A DNA stretch of 22,315 nucleotides from Eubacterium sp. (GTDB lineage: Bacteria; Bacillota; Clostridia; Lachnospirales; Lachnospiraceae): positions 1-22,315 of the forward strand of contig JAILSA010000061.1 in assembly GCA_024697885.1 (NCBI GenBank), given 5' to 3'. This document shows positions 1-7,453 of the stretch, in pieces; position 1 is the stretch's first letter, and each line of letters begins with the position of its first letter. The notes beneath the pieces are model-generated. The model saw only the letters and a program-made list of their open reading frames with translations. It did no database searches and was not told the origin of the DNA. The position numbers were made by a program, and so were the translations under genes.

Positions 1-34
1 CAAACTTATTCTGACATTTATTCGATTTAAACGC

Positions 35-1606
35 TTATTTAGCGTAATCAACTACTCTGGATTCACGAATTACATTTACCTTGATCTGACCTGGGTACTG
101 CAACTCTGCCTCGATCTGTTTTGCAACATCACGAGCCAACAATACCATCTCATCATCGTTGATCTGGTTTGGTGTTACCATCACTCGAACTTCTCTACCT
201 GCCTGAATAGCAAAAGACTTTTCAACACCCTTAAAGCCATCAGCAATATCCTCTAACTGCTTTAAGCGGTTTGTATAGGTTTCGAGAGTCTCTCGACGAG
301 CTCCTGGACGGGCTGCGGAAATAGCATCTGCTGCCTGAACCAATACTGCGATCATACTCTCTGCCGGCACATCGCCGTGGTGAGCCTCAACGGCATTGAT
401 AACCAATGGGGACTCCTTGAACTTACGACACAATTCTGCTCCCAGCTGTACGTGGGAACCTTCCATGTCATGGTCAACTGATTTACCAATATCATGAAGC
501 AATCCAGCGCGTTTTGCCACGCGGACATCCTCTCCAACCTCTCCTGCGAGAAGGCCAGCTAAGTGTGCCACTTCTATGGAATGCTGTAATACATTTTGTC
601 CATAACTGGTACGGAACTTCATGCGACCTAAGAGACGAACCAGCTCCGGGTGAATTCCATGAACTCCAACCTCCAGGGTGGCTGCTTCTCCTTCTTCTCG
701 AATCATGGTCTCCACCTCTTTGCGAGCCTTCTCTACCATTTCCTCGATTCTGGCCGGATGGATACGTCCGTCCACAATTAATTTTTCCAAGGCAATTCTG
801 GCCACTTCGCGTCGAACTGGGTCGAAACCGGAAAGGATTACTGCCTCTGGTGTATCGTCGATAATCAAATCGATTCCAGTGAGGTTCTCCAGGGTGCGGA
901 TGTTTCGTCCCTCTCGACCAATAATTCTTCCTTTCATCTCGTCGCTTGGAAGTGGTACAACAGAAATCGTTGTCTCAGACACATGGTCAGCTGCGCACTT
1001 CTGGATTGCATTGACTACAATCTCCTTGGCCTTCTTGTCAGCCTCGTCCTTGGCATGACGTTCCATGTCCTTAACCAAAACTGCGGTTTCATGTTTTACA
1101 TCTTCTTCAACAGTCTTTAATAAATATTCTTTTGCTTGTTCAGTAGTGAGACCGGAAATCTTCTCAAGCTCTCTCAAGTGACTCTGACGAATTTCTTCTA
1201 CTTCTTGTTTCACTCTCTCAAAGTTCGCTTCCTTTGAGCTCAATTTCGATTCACGTTTCTCGAGTGCATCCAGTTTTTTGTCTAAAGTTTCTTCTTTACC
1301 TAACACACGTTTCTCGTAGCGTGCGACTTCAGCTCTGCGCTCTTTCACCTCTTTGTCGAGATCATTCTTAACTCGCATGTTCTCTTCCTTGGCTTCGAGC
1401 AGTGCCTCGCGCTTCTTAGTCTCCGCAGTCTTTAATGCATCGTCGATAATCTCTCTGGCTCTCTCCTCTGCACTTCCTATCTTGGCATCACTTACCTTGA
1501 TATGGTAGTTGATGGCAGATTTCCATGCAATCAAAGCGGCCACTCCGACGAGCACAAGAATTAAGACAATAGCTACAATTAAACCTGCTATTCCTAACTC
1601 TAGCAC
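35..1606 (-). CDS. rny: Ribonuclease Y (RNase Y)
   Basis: Membrane-anchored endoribonuclease that starts bulk mRNA decay in many Firmicutes. The 523-residue protein has the full family layout: an N-terminal membrane segment (about residues 4-27), a long charged coiled coil (about 40-200), a KH RNA-binding domain with [10 protein letters not shown] near 226-235, and an HD phosphohydrolase domain with His342 and the LLHDIGK motif (HD at 371-372). Length is normal for the family. I place the start at the GTG at 1606, because AGGAGG (1620-1615) lies 8 nt upstream. A GTG at 1615 is also in frame but overlaps that ribosome site, so it is unlikely. The gene has its own promoter at 1667-1695 and a hairpin leader. 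Product call is certain; the start is nearly so. Confidence 0.97.
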   Translation of the reverse strand: MLELGIAGLIVAIVLILVLVGVAALIAWKSAINYHIKVSDAKIGSAEERAREIIDDALKTAETKKREALLEAKEENMRVKNDLDKEVKERRAEVARYEKRVLGKEETLDKKLDALEKRESKLSSKEANFERVKQEVEEIRQSHLRELEKISGLTTEQAKEYLLKTVEEDVKHETAVLVKDMERHAKDEADKKAKEIVVNAIQKCAADHVSETTISVVPLPSDEMKGRIIGREGRNIRTLENLTGIDLIIDDTPEAVILSGFDPVRREVARIALEKLIVDGRIHPARIEEMVEKARKEVETMIREEGEAATLEVGVHGIHPELVRLLGRMKFRTSYGQNVLQHSIEVAHLAGLLAGEVGEDVRVAKRAGLLHDIGKSVDHDMEGSHVQLGAELCRKFKESPLVINAVEAHHGDVPAESMIAVLVQAADAISAARPGARRETLETYTNRLKQLEDIADGFKGVEKSFAIQAGREVRVMVTPNQINDDEMVLLARDVAKQIEAELQYPGQIKVNVIRESRVVDYAK

Positions 1607-1627
1607 TAGGTGCACCTCCTTATTCTA

Positions 1628-1679
1628 TTCGTTGTAGCGCCAAAAGGTCGCACTACAACCTTTTATATTTTACAACGAA
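1628..1679 (-). promoter_or_regulatory. rny leader hairpin and overlapping inverted repeat
   Basis: On the minus strand, GTTGTAGTGC (1659-1650) can pair with GCGCTACAAC (1640-1631). This gives a 10-bp stem with one G-U pair and a 9-nt loop, right at the predicted 5' end of the rny mRNA and ahead of the AGGAGG site. A second, longer 9-bp inverted repeat (TTCGTTGTA 1628-1636 with TACAACGAA 1671-1679) extends into the promoter -10 box. An inner repeat, AAAAGGT/ACCTTTT, overlaps both. There is no T-run, so this is not a terminator. The structures are seen in the sequence; a role in mRNA stability or control is inference. Confidence 0.6.
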
Positions 1680-1695
1680 AGCCTTCTTATGTCAA
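1667..1695 (-). promoter_or_regulatory. Promoter of rny (sigma-A type)
   Basis: Read on the minus strand, TTGACA (1695-1690), a 17-bp spacer and TAAAAT (1672-1667) form a near-consensus promoter. The -35 box lies in the last codons of the fliB-like gene, and that gene's TAA stop falls just inside the spacer. The predicted transcription start is near 1660, giving a leader of about 54 nt. Confidence 0.75.
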
Positions 1696-2844
1696 GGTCA
1701 AGACCGCCTCCATCAAGTGGTCCACCTCATAAGCTTCTTCAAAAAGGCAGTCCTCCGCCAACAATTCCAGATTGGCCTCGGAGTGCTCCACCTCCTTGGC
1801 ATAAATCCTGGCATTGGCAGAAAAATCCTCCAGGCCAAAATTCTCTCCCTTTGCCCTGTAGTCCAGGGCATTCATGTCCAAGATCATCAGGTAGCTGGCC
1901 ACCGCAAACTTGATCTGGCCCAAAAAGTCCATGCCGTCCACACTGCGGGCCAGACAGAGAAAGGCCTCATAGACTATGAGCTGTTCTAGCCAGTGGTCCC
2001 TCTCCTTCTCCCGGACCATGGATTGAAAGTTTTCCCGGTCTTTTGCATACTGTTCTACACCAGTAGAGTCATCTAAATAAGCCTCTTTTATCTTTAGAAG
2101 AGTCTGGTCCCAGGTCTGGTTGATGCTGTCCATCTGGCTATAGGATTTCACGCGGCCCAGAAAATATTGGTAGCCATCTCCCGCCTCAAGAGGGCCTATG
2201 TCCCCAGGCTCTAAGTCAGCCACCCGGTCCAGGTCTCCCCCATTGAGGCAGTCCTGAACTCTCTTTCCATAGGCTATGGCCTGACAGATCCTTTGTTCTA
2301 TGGCACAATCCCGGTTTTGTAGGATCTCGATCACCCGATCTCTGGCCATCTGGATAGTCTTTGCCTCCCAAAGTTCCTCCGGGCTCTCATCCCAGGGAAA
2401 ATCCTCTTCAATTTCTTTTTCCACAAGGGACATTTTTTCCCTCTGGCCAAAAATCAACCGTCCCGCCTCTGGGCAGCTGACGCTGATGGCGATTTCCCTG
2501 GACCCACCGTACTCCAAATAGTTTCTCGGGGTATGGGTGCAGACGTAGGACAGGGCCTTTTCCCCAAATTTTTTGTAAATCCGACACAGGTTGTCCTGGT
2601 CCAAAAAAGGGCAGCGGCCGTCAGGCCCCAGGCAAAAGCCGTGGCTCTCGTAGACCTCTTCCTCCTCCAAATCGTAGTCCTTGATTTTGTCCCTTAACTC
2701 CCGGCCAAAATCCCCCGGAACCTCCATGTAAGCCTCATAGGTCTCGTCGTCTAAATCGATCTCCCAACCGGCGCAACAGGTGTCCTCGCACCGGCCGGCA
2801 ATGCAGGAAAAATGCTCATAATAATCTGGGTATCTGAGAATCAT
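1687..2844 (-). CDS. fliB: FliB-type flagellin lysine-N-methylase
   Basis: Member of the FliB/YkgJ-like cysteine-rich family; FliB methylates lysines on flagellin in enterobacteria. The 385-residue protein carries the family's Cys clusters: Cys14, Cys19 and the Cys23-Cys24 pair near the N-terminus, then Cys71, Cys78, Cys87, Cys102 and the SCPEAGRLIF segment around Cys124. These are likely ligands of a metal or Fe-S centre. The start is ATG at 2844, with GAGAGGA about 10 nt upstream. No flagellin or other flagellar gene lies in the window, so the substrate cannot be read from context. Homologs are common as stand-alone genes in clostridia. No terminator follows, and the rny promoter begins inside its 3' end, so some read-through into rny is possible. 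Family assignment is firm; flagellin as the substrate is inferred. Confidence 0.85.
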   Translation of the reverse strand: MILRYPDYYEHFSCIAGRCEDTCCAGWEIDLDDETYEAYMEVPGDFGRELRDKIKDYDLEEEEVYESHGFCLGPDGRCPFLDQDNLCRIYKKFGEKALSYVCTHTPRNYLEYGGSREIAISVSCPEAGRLIFGQREKMSLVEKEIEEDFPWDESPEELWEAKTIQMARDRVIEILQNRDCAIEQRICQAIAYGKRVQDCLNGGDLDRVADLEPGDIGPLEAGDGYQYFLGRVKSYSQMDSINQTWDQTLLKIKEAYLDDSTGVEQYAKDRENFQSMVREKERDHWLEQLIVYEAFLCLARSVDGMDFLGQIKFAVASYLMILDMNALDYRAKGENFGLEDFSANARIYAKEVEHSEANLELLAEDCLFEEAYEVDHLMEAVLTLT

Positions 2845-2879
2845 ATAACAGGCTTCCTCTCTTCTATAAGTCTTCCGTT

Positions 2880-2909
2880 AATGTAACACAGACCAGTAGA
2901 AAAAATCAA
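2880..2909 (-). promoter_or_regulatory. Candidate promoter of fliB-like gene (extended -10)
   Basis: On the minus strand, TTGATT (2909-2904), an 18-bp spacer and TACATT (2885-2880), preceded by TG one base before it, form an extended -10 promoter. It lies back-to-back with the promoter of the divergent kinase-like gene; the two -35 boxes are 1 bp apart, so the genes may be co-regulated. Confidence 0.42.
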
Positions 2910-2925
2910 TGGATTGCGATATAAT
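2897..2925 (+). promoter_or_regulatory. Promoter of kinase-like gene
   Basis: A perfect TATAAT (2920-2925) is preceded at 17 bp by TAGAAA (2897-2902), a weak -35 box. The predicted transcription start is near 2932, giving a short leader before the gene. Confidence 0.6.
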
Positions 2926-2959
2926 ATTCTTATAAGTTGAGAGAAGGACGGTGGATTAT

Positions 2960-3955
2960 ATGGCCTCTGAAAAAGAAGAATTTATAACCAAACAATACAT
3001 TCCCACCGGGGACCCCCTGGTACAAAATGACCACACCCTGATTTACAAGGTGCGTTGCATGACGGAGCCGGGACGGCCTGAGGGAATTTTGAAAATGTAC
3101 CGAAATACCAATGCCAGAAAACTCTATGAGCGCCTGATGCAGCTGGACTACAGCCAGTGGCCTCACATCTATAATGTCAAGTATTTTGACGATTCTACTC
3201 TTGTAGTAGAGGAGTTCTTGGCAGGCCACACCCTCCAGGAACTCATGGACCGCCACAGGAAAAACGGCTCTTCTTTTTCCGAGGAGGAAGTGGGAGATAT
3301 TATGGAGAAAATCTGCCAAAATGTCCAGGACCTGGCCACCCTAAATCCCCCTCTCATCCACCACAATCTAAAGCCCAGCAACATATTTGTCACCAGAGGC
3401 GGGGCCGTGAAGTTTTTGGACTTCGTGCCCGGCCAGGTAAAAAATGGTTTGGGCCAGAGGCACCTGATTCAGAGTTTGGGTATCCTCTTCTTTGAGTTAG
3501 TCACAGGCCACAAGCCCAAATCCGGCATTGCCTGTACTGGCCGCTATTCCAAGATTATTAAAAAATGTCTGTCCAAAGATTCCAACAAGGGCTACAAGGA
3601 CCTCAAGGAAGTGAACGAGGACATCTCTTATGCCAAGGAGCACGAGCCAGAGGAGACAGAGACTGTCACCATCGGTATTCCCTACACCCTGACCCTGCCT
3701 TTTCAGGGAACCATCCTGTCCTTTGAGTGGATCCTCTTTTACTATTTTCTCCAACAGAACAGCCAGTCCTCCTATATTTTCTTTGGCGTCATTTTCTTTG
3801 GTCACTTAATTGCTTACATAGCAAAACGCCACACCTACCTGAGTAAATGTGGCGCCTATTTAAGCCCTGGCCGAAGGTTTCTTCCCTTCCTGGCCCTAGG
3901 CGGTATTTTCCTAATACTCGCTTATCTGATCGAGAGCTTTTTGCTTAATCATTAA
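2960..3955 (+). CDS. Membrane-anchored Ser/Thr pseudokinase-like protein
   Basis: Eukaryotic-type protein kinase fold (Hanks family) followed by a hydrophobic C-terminal region. Using the ATG at 2960 (331 residues), recognisable elements are the ATP-site lysine in ILKMY (Lys45), a hinge-like VVEEFLAGHTL, the catalytic loop as HHNLKPSN (134-141) and the metal-binding motif as DFV (154-156). The HRD aspartate is thus Asn and the DFG glycine is Val, and the glycine-rich loop is poor, so normal phosphotransfer is unlikely. About three membrane segments follow (near 235-330), with the kinase-like part probably cytoplasmic. A GTG at 2951 is in frame, but its ribosome site would be only 3 nt away. 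It is convergent with the Fn3 gene (8-bp gap). A scaffold or ligand-sensing role is plausible but inferred. Confidence 0.8.
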   Translation: MASEKEEFITKQYIPTGDPLVQNDHTLIYKVRCMTEPGRPEGILKMYRNTNARKLYERLMQLDYSQWPHIYNVKYFDDSTLVVEEFLAGHTLQELMDRHRKNGSSFSEEEVGDIMEKICQNVQDLATLNPPLIHHNLKPSNIFVTRGGAVKFLDFVPGQVKNGLGQRHLIQSLGILFFELVTGHKPKSGIACTGRYSKIIKKCLSKDSNKGYKDLKEVNEDISYAKEHEPEETETVTIGIPYTLTLPFQGTILSFEWILFYYFLQQNSQSSYIFFGVIFFGHLIAYIAKRHTYLSKCGAYLSPGRRFLPFLALGGIFLILAYLIESFLLNH

Positions 3956-3963
3956 ATCATCTT

Positions 3964-5358
3964 CTAAATTAGTTTACTTGACTTCATTGCTATTACGCGA
4001 TCAACAGGATACTTACAGCTCTTATAGTATGTGGAAGAGAATAGCACATAAGTATAGCTTCCATATACGGCCACACCCTCTGCCTTAGGAGGCAGCTTGG
4101 TCACATTAAGGGCTGTATTTTTTTTGATTACTCCCGTTGAACTTGGATTGTTATAAGAAGGCTTATAACTTCTGATCTGGGAAATGTATCCGCTCTTTGA
4201 TGCCTTAACACGGTAACTCCTAGTCAAGTATAGAGTTCCATCTGAGGCAAAGCTGATTCCCTGGGTTTTGGATGGCACAGGCATTGTGTACTTCTGAGTT
4301 AGGCTCGCTTTTGCACTGTTTACCTCGTAGCCATACATGTTACCGGAAGTTGTGCTGAAGCTGCCCACCCACAGAATACCGTTGTAGTAGCCCATATAAG
4401 AGGCTGTGCCATTTACGGCTGTGGTTGTACTGTAGGAGGACAACTCCACAAATGAACTACCGCCATTTACAGCGTCAGTGATCACACTGTAAGGGAAGGA
4501 CACTACATTCTTGCCCTTGGATACCCAAATGTTGCTGCCGTCATAGGCGATACCGCCTACCTTGGCCTTACTTGGAAGGACAATCGTTGTAATGTAAGAC
4601 TTTGAAGCCCTGCTGACAACATAGATCACAGAATAGTCTGTGCCGGTGTAGTCGTAGGCCGTGATCAAAAAGTAGCTACCCGCCAGGGTCATACCCTGTG
4701 GAACCATGGTTTTACAGCCAAAGCCCGCCACATTCGTATTGATCATACCAGGAATCGCAAAGCACTTATTGTACTTCAAATAGGATTTCATCTTGGTATA
4801 CTTCTTGTATGCCGCCGACTTCTTAAATTTGGTCTTGGTTGCGTACCTTTCAGCTTTTTTAGAGGTTGCACTCACCGACCCTGTTGTGGCCGAAACAGAG
4901 GCGGACAACTCGCCCTCTACCTGGATGCCATTTACGGTTACATAAGGAACTACATAAAAATAGTATTTTGTACTTTGCTCCAAGCTCTTTTTGGTATATG
5001 TAGTTGCATTGACGCCTGCGATCGTCGCTGCTTTTACATAAGCAGAAGAGCTGGCTGAGCGATAATAGATGCAGTATCCACTTGCTCCCGCTACCTGTGT
5101 CCAGGTCAGTCTCACACGCTTGCTTCCGCCGCGGGCGGTTACAGAGCTTGGAGCTGCCAGACGATAGTCCTCAAGGTTAATTGCTTCCTCTGTAGTTGCT
5201 GAGCCACTGGCCACCTCAGCAGAAACTGCTGAACCACTAACAGTCTCTTCCTGAGCTTCTGCTGCCACGGCTGTGGGGTTTGCAGACCCTGTGACACTTG
5301 TCATACCGAGCACCATGCTCAGTACAAGGCTCAAAGCCATACCTTTCCTTAAGTTCAT
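3964..5358 (-). CDS. Secreted fibronectin type III domain protein
   Basis: Exported protein of 464 residues. An N-terminal signal peptide (MNLRKGMALS onwards, hydrophobic to about residue 25) is followed by a small-residue linker with VSGSAV (40-45) and ASGSAT (50-55). A fibronectin type III module follows at about 68-160 (VTARGGSKRVRLTW, SGYCIYYR, YYFYVVPYV). The C-terminal part of about 280 residues is rich in beta-type repeats such as GIAYDGSNIWVSKG and ISFASDGTLYLTR, and may form a beta-propeller-like domain. No catalytic motif is recognised. The frame is open 40 codons further upstream, but the ATG at 5358 has a good AAGGTGG site 7 nt ahead and begins a classic signal peptide. A surface adhesion or carbohydrate-related role is only a guess. 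Confidence 0.85.
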   Translation of the reverse strand: MNLRKGMALSLVLSMVLGMTSVTGSANPTAVAAEAQEETVSGSAVSAEVASGSATTEEAINLEDYRLAAPSSVTARGGSKRVRLTWTQVAGASGYCIYYRSASSSAYVKAATIAGVNATTYTKKSLEQSTKYYFYVVPYVTVNGIQVEGELSASVSATTGSVSATSKKAERYATKTKFKKSAAYKKYTKMKSYLKYNKCFAIPGMINTNVAGFGCKTMVPQGMTLAGSYFLITAYDYTGTDYSVIYVVSRASKSYITTIVLPSKAKVGGIAYDGSNIWVSKGKNVVSFPYSVITDAVNGGSSFVELSSYSTTTAVNGTASYMGYYNGILWVGSFSTTSGNMYGYEVNSAKASLTQKYTMPVPSKTQGISFASDGTLYLTRSYRVKASKSGYISQIRSYKPSYNNPSSTGVIKKNTALNVTKLPPKAEGVAVYGSYTYVLFSSTYYKSCKYPVDRVIAMKSSKLI

Positions 5359-5423
5359 ACACTTACCACCTTTCTTATTTGTCCCCATATTATCAAGGAA
5401 AAATGGCAATATTAGGCAGAATC

Positions 5424-5463
5424 GGTGACACGAAGTTGCATATTTGGTGACAATTATTTGACA
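5424..5463 (+). repeat. GGTGACA direct repeats upstream of methyltransferase promoter
   Basis: GGTGACA occurs at 5424-5430 and 5446-5452, exactly 22 bp apart (two helical turns). The related TTTGACA lies 11 bp further on (5457-5463) and overlaps the -35 box. The same-face spacing suggests a tandem activator or repressor site in the divergent region. With 7-bp units, chance cannot be excluded. Confidence 0.35.
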
Positions 5464-5486
5464 GTAGACCGAGTCCATATTATGAT
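5458..5486 (+). promoter_or_regulatory. Promoter of methyltransferase gene
   Basis: A consensus TTGACA (5458-5463), a 17-bp spacer and TATGAT (5481-5486) make one of the strongest sigma-A-type promoters in the window. The predicted start near 5493 leaves a leader of about 22 nt before the ATG at 5515. Confidence 0.8.
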
Positions 5487-5514
5487 ATTTCTTATTAGAA
5501 AAGAGGGTGTAAAA

Positions 5515-6108
5515 ATGACTGATTCCAACTTACACATTTACACAGAAGAAATTCAAATGGACGGCAAGGACAACTACCACTGCCACCGCTACGAGCCCAC
5601 CCCCTACCCGGTTTTAGACCAGCTCTTTGACTACTACCAGCCGGGGGAGGATGAGGTTTTAGTAGACTATGGCAGCGGACTGGGTCGCCTAAACTTTTAT
5701 GTAGCCCACCGCTTAGGCATCCAAAGTGTGGGAGTGGAGTTTTCCCGGGAATACTACCAAAGAGCTCTTGCGAACCTAGAGACATTTCAGGGAAAAAAAG
5801 ACAAGATTAGTTTCTGCCTGTCAAGGGCGGAAGACTATCTTGTCTCAAAAGTTGAAACTTGTTTTTATTTTTTTAATCCCTTTTCCCTGGATATTTTTCG
5901 CCAGGTTATTAACCGAATTCTGGACTCCTGGGAGGAGGTACCCAGAAAACTCACCCTGGTACTCTACTATCCCGAGGACGATGTGATCTTTTATCTAGCT
6001 CACCATACCTTCTTCCTCCTGGTGGACGAAATCGCCGCGGGACCAGAGATTGAAAAAGACCGCAGGGAGCGCTTTTGCATTTATCAGCTCTCTGCGGGAC
6101 CACAGTAG
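5515..6108 (+). CDS. Class I SAM-dependent methyltransferase
   Basis: Small Rossmann-fold methyltransferase of 197 residues. SAM-binding motif I is seen as VDYGSGLGR (50-58). An acidic residue ends the next strand (GVEFS, Glu75), and FFNPF at 119-123 occupies the usual motif IV position. The substrate is unknown; the NPF segment fits a range of small-molecule, protein or nucleic-acid methylases. The ATG at 5515 is chosen because AGAGGG lies 7 nt upstream and a strong promoter ends just before it; the open frame from 5425 would start ahead of that promoter. Its 3' end overlaps the convergent small gene by 25 bp. It is monocistronic by position. Confidence 0.8.
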   Translation: MTDSNLHIYTEEIQMDGKDNYHCHRYEPTPYPVLDQLFDYYQPGEDEVLVDYGSGLGRLNFYVAHRLGIQSVGVEFSREYYQRALANLETFQGKKDKISFCLSRAEDYLVSKVETCFYFFNPFSLDIFRQVINRILDSWEEVPRKLTLVLYYPEDDVIFYLAHHTFFLLVDEIAAGPEIEKDRRERFCIYQLSAGPQ

Positions 6109-6572
6109 CGGTCCCAGGAGGCACGGCTTGACTGGTAGGTAAAGCAAAGCCAGTAGGTGTCTATTTCCTCTGGCTCCTCCGTCCTGGGAAGGTCAATTCC
6201 CCACTCTATACCGTAGCCCTCCTTCACAGGAGCCTCCACTGTGGTAAAGACCTTGCCCCCCTTTAGGCGGGAAAAAACTTCCTCCCGGTCTGAGCCCTCT
6301 ATGTCCTGGTCTGGAATTTCCTCCAAGAGTTTGCCGTCCGGATCAAAGTATTTCATTCCCTCCTTCACCAGACGAGCCAGTTTGGCCCCCTCCAGGTCAA
6401 GCTGAATTTCTCCGCAGTAAACATCCTGAAACCGGGCGTTTTGGGAGTTTCCCGGCCGAATGGTCGCTCCGTTAAATCTAAATTCAACTTTTTCATTATC
6501 CATATAAAAGTCCAAAATCTCAGATTCTTCAAAGCTTATTTCCTTGAGTTCATCCTTAGAATTAAATTTCAT
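6084..6572 (-). CDS. Hypothetical small acidic protein
   Basis: Unrecognised protein of 162 residues with many Glu and Asp, no signal peptide and no membrane segment. Its sequence suggests a compact beta-rich cytoplasmic domain (KVEFRFNGATI, DVYCGEIQLDLEG) and a Trp/Tyr/Phe-rich C-terminus (DTYWLCFTY). It is the second gene of a two-gene operon: the upstream membrane-protein stop (6577-6579) is 4 bp before this ATG, whose AAAGGA site lies inside that gene, so translation is probably coupled. Its last 25 bp overlap the end of the convergent methyltransferase. Coding status is supported by the operon layout and ribosome site; function is unknown. Confidence 0.75.
   Translation of the reverse strand: MKFNSKDELKEISFEESEILDFYMDNEKVEFRFNGATIRPGNSQNARFQDVYCGEIQLDLEGAKLARLVKEGMKYFDPDGKLLEEIPDQDIEGSDREEVFSRLKGGKVFTTVEAPVKEGYGIEWGIDLPRTEEPEEIDTYWLCFTYQSSRASWDRYCGPAES
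6096..6115. other. Inverted repeat across the convergent stop codons
   Basis: GGGACC (6096-6101) and GGTCCC (6110-6115) form a 6-bp stem with an 8-nt loop, inside or beside the 3' overlap of the two convergent genes. No T-run follows on either strand, so it is at best a weak or RNA-stabilising structure. Confidence 0.35.
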
Positions 6573-6576
6573 GGTC

Positions 6577-7212
6577 TCATCCTTTCTTCTTGAGCAGATT
6601 GATTTCTAATCCCGCCACCAAAAAAACACTCATTAGGGCAAAGAGAAAATTGCACAGGGCCTTGTTGAGGTAATAGAGATCGTAAAAATACAGGTCGCTG
6701 TCTAGAACATAGACGAGAGCACTTCTCAACTCAAGGCCAAAGCAGAGCAGGAGCATAACCGACCCAAAAAGGGCCAGGGCCTTAGGACCCATCCCCTGAA
6801 AATACATAAATAAAATAATGAGGCAAACCAGTTCAATGGCTGACAAAATAAAAAGACTGGTCACCATGCTGATTTCATAGCGGACCGGAATGTAGACCAG
6901 ACTGTCCACCGCTGCCAAGATCAAAAAGGCATAGGCCAGGACCAGTTTAAAACCGCCTTCTAGGCCCTGGGCCATCTTGTGGACCCCTGTAGCCATAAAG
7001 ATACTTGCCAGCAGACAAAAAGGCGTCACCATAAGATAAATCACACCCATGTCCAGGGAGATTTCCTCCTCTCCTGCCACAGCAAGATATTGCAGGAATA
7101 TCATAACCGCCTGAACCATGCCCGCCGCTGTGAGGAAGAGAAGAATCAATGTAAGAATCCTCATGACAGCCTTCATGGTTTTGTTTTTAATTAAGTAGTT
7201 GACCTTACTCAA
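6577..7212 (-). CDS. Six-TM integral membrane protein of unknown function
   Basis: Hydrophobic protein of 211 residues with about six predicted membrane helices (near 18-42, 57-77, 89-109, 119-138, 145-166 and 183-203) and a short basic tail (LLKKKG). No family motif is recognised. I choose the TTG at 7212, because AGAGGGGG ends 8 nt upstream. An in-frame TTG at 7236 would lie upstream of that ribosome site. A promoter sits at 7251-7279. It is followed directly by the small acidic protein gene, with which it is translationally coupled; the two products may work together at the membrane, which is inference. Confidence 0.75.
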   Translation of the reverse strand: MSKVNYLIKNKTMKAVMRILTLILLFLTAAGMVQAVMIFLQYLAVAGEEEISLDMGVIYLMVTPFCLLASIFMATGVHKMAQGLEGGFKLVLAYAFLILAAVDSLVYIPVRYEISMVTSLFILSAIELVCLIILFMYFQGMGPKALALFGSVMLLLCFGLELRSALVYVLDSDLYFYDLYYLNKALCNFLFALMSVFLVAGLEINLLKKKG

Positions 7213-7250
7213 ACAAGTCGCCCCCTCTTTTTTCAAAAATACTGTCCTCT

Positions 7251-7279
7251 ATTGTAACACATAAAGGCCTATCTGCAAA
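7251..7279 (-). promoter_or_regulatory. Promoter of the membrane-protein operon (extended -10)
   Basis: On the minus strand, TTTGCA (7279-7274), 17 bp and TACAAT (7256-7251), with TG one base before the -10 box, match an extended -10 promoter. The TGTGTTACA core is the same as in the candidate fliB promoter. Confidence 0.55.
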
Positions 7280-7453
7280 TATAAAATGGTGATTTCTTGT
7301 ATTCTACACTTGTCGTATAGCACCTTATGTTGTGTTAAATCTTCTTTTAATATCTATTTTTGCTTTTTTTAAATTTACTCTTTTCTTTTTTTTCATTTTA
7401 TAAGATAATAGTAGTGGTGATTTTTTCGCTAATACAAAGGAGGTATAAGATTC
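7280..7453 (+). other. AT-rich mscL upstream region
   Basis: This T-rich stretch lies ahead of mscL. It should carry the mscL promoter, but the only -10-like strings (GATAAT 7404-7409, TATAAG 7399-7404) lack a convincing -35 box. Poly-pyrimidine runs at about 7360-7398 stand out. No small gene or RNA structure was recognised. Confidence 0.3.

Noticed and set aside
1..44. Small inverted repeat ACGCT/AGCGT around the rny stop codon as a terminator
   Set aside because: The stem has only 5 bp and is followed by TTTAAAT rather than a real T-run; too weak to call.
678..1058. Plus-strand open frame opposite rny
   Set aside because: Antisense to the KH and HD region of a fully recognisable RNase Y; no supporting start signal.
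5359..5514. c-di-GMP or other riboswitch in the divergent intergenic region, and likewise ahead of the c-di-GMP genes
   Set aside because: No GEMM-type conserved core or other riboswitch pattern was recognised, and the leaders are too short.
5425..5514. N-terminal extension of the methyltransferase by 30 codons
   Set aside because: It starts upstream of the strong promoter's -10 box and has no ribosome site, whereas the ATG at 5515 has one at ideal spacing.
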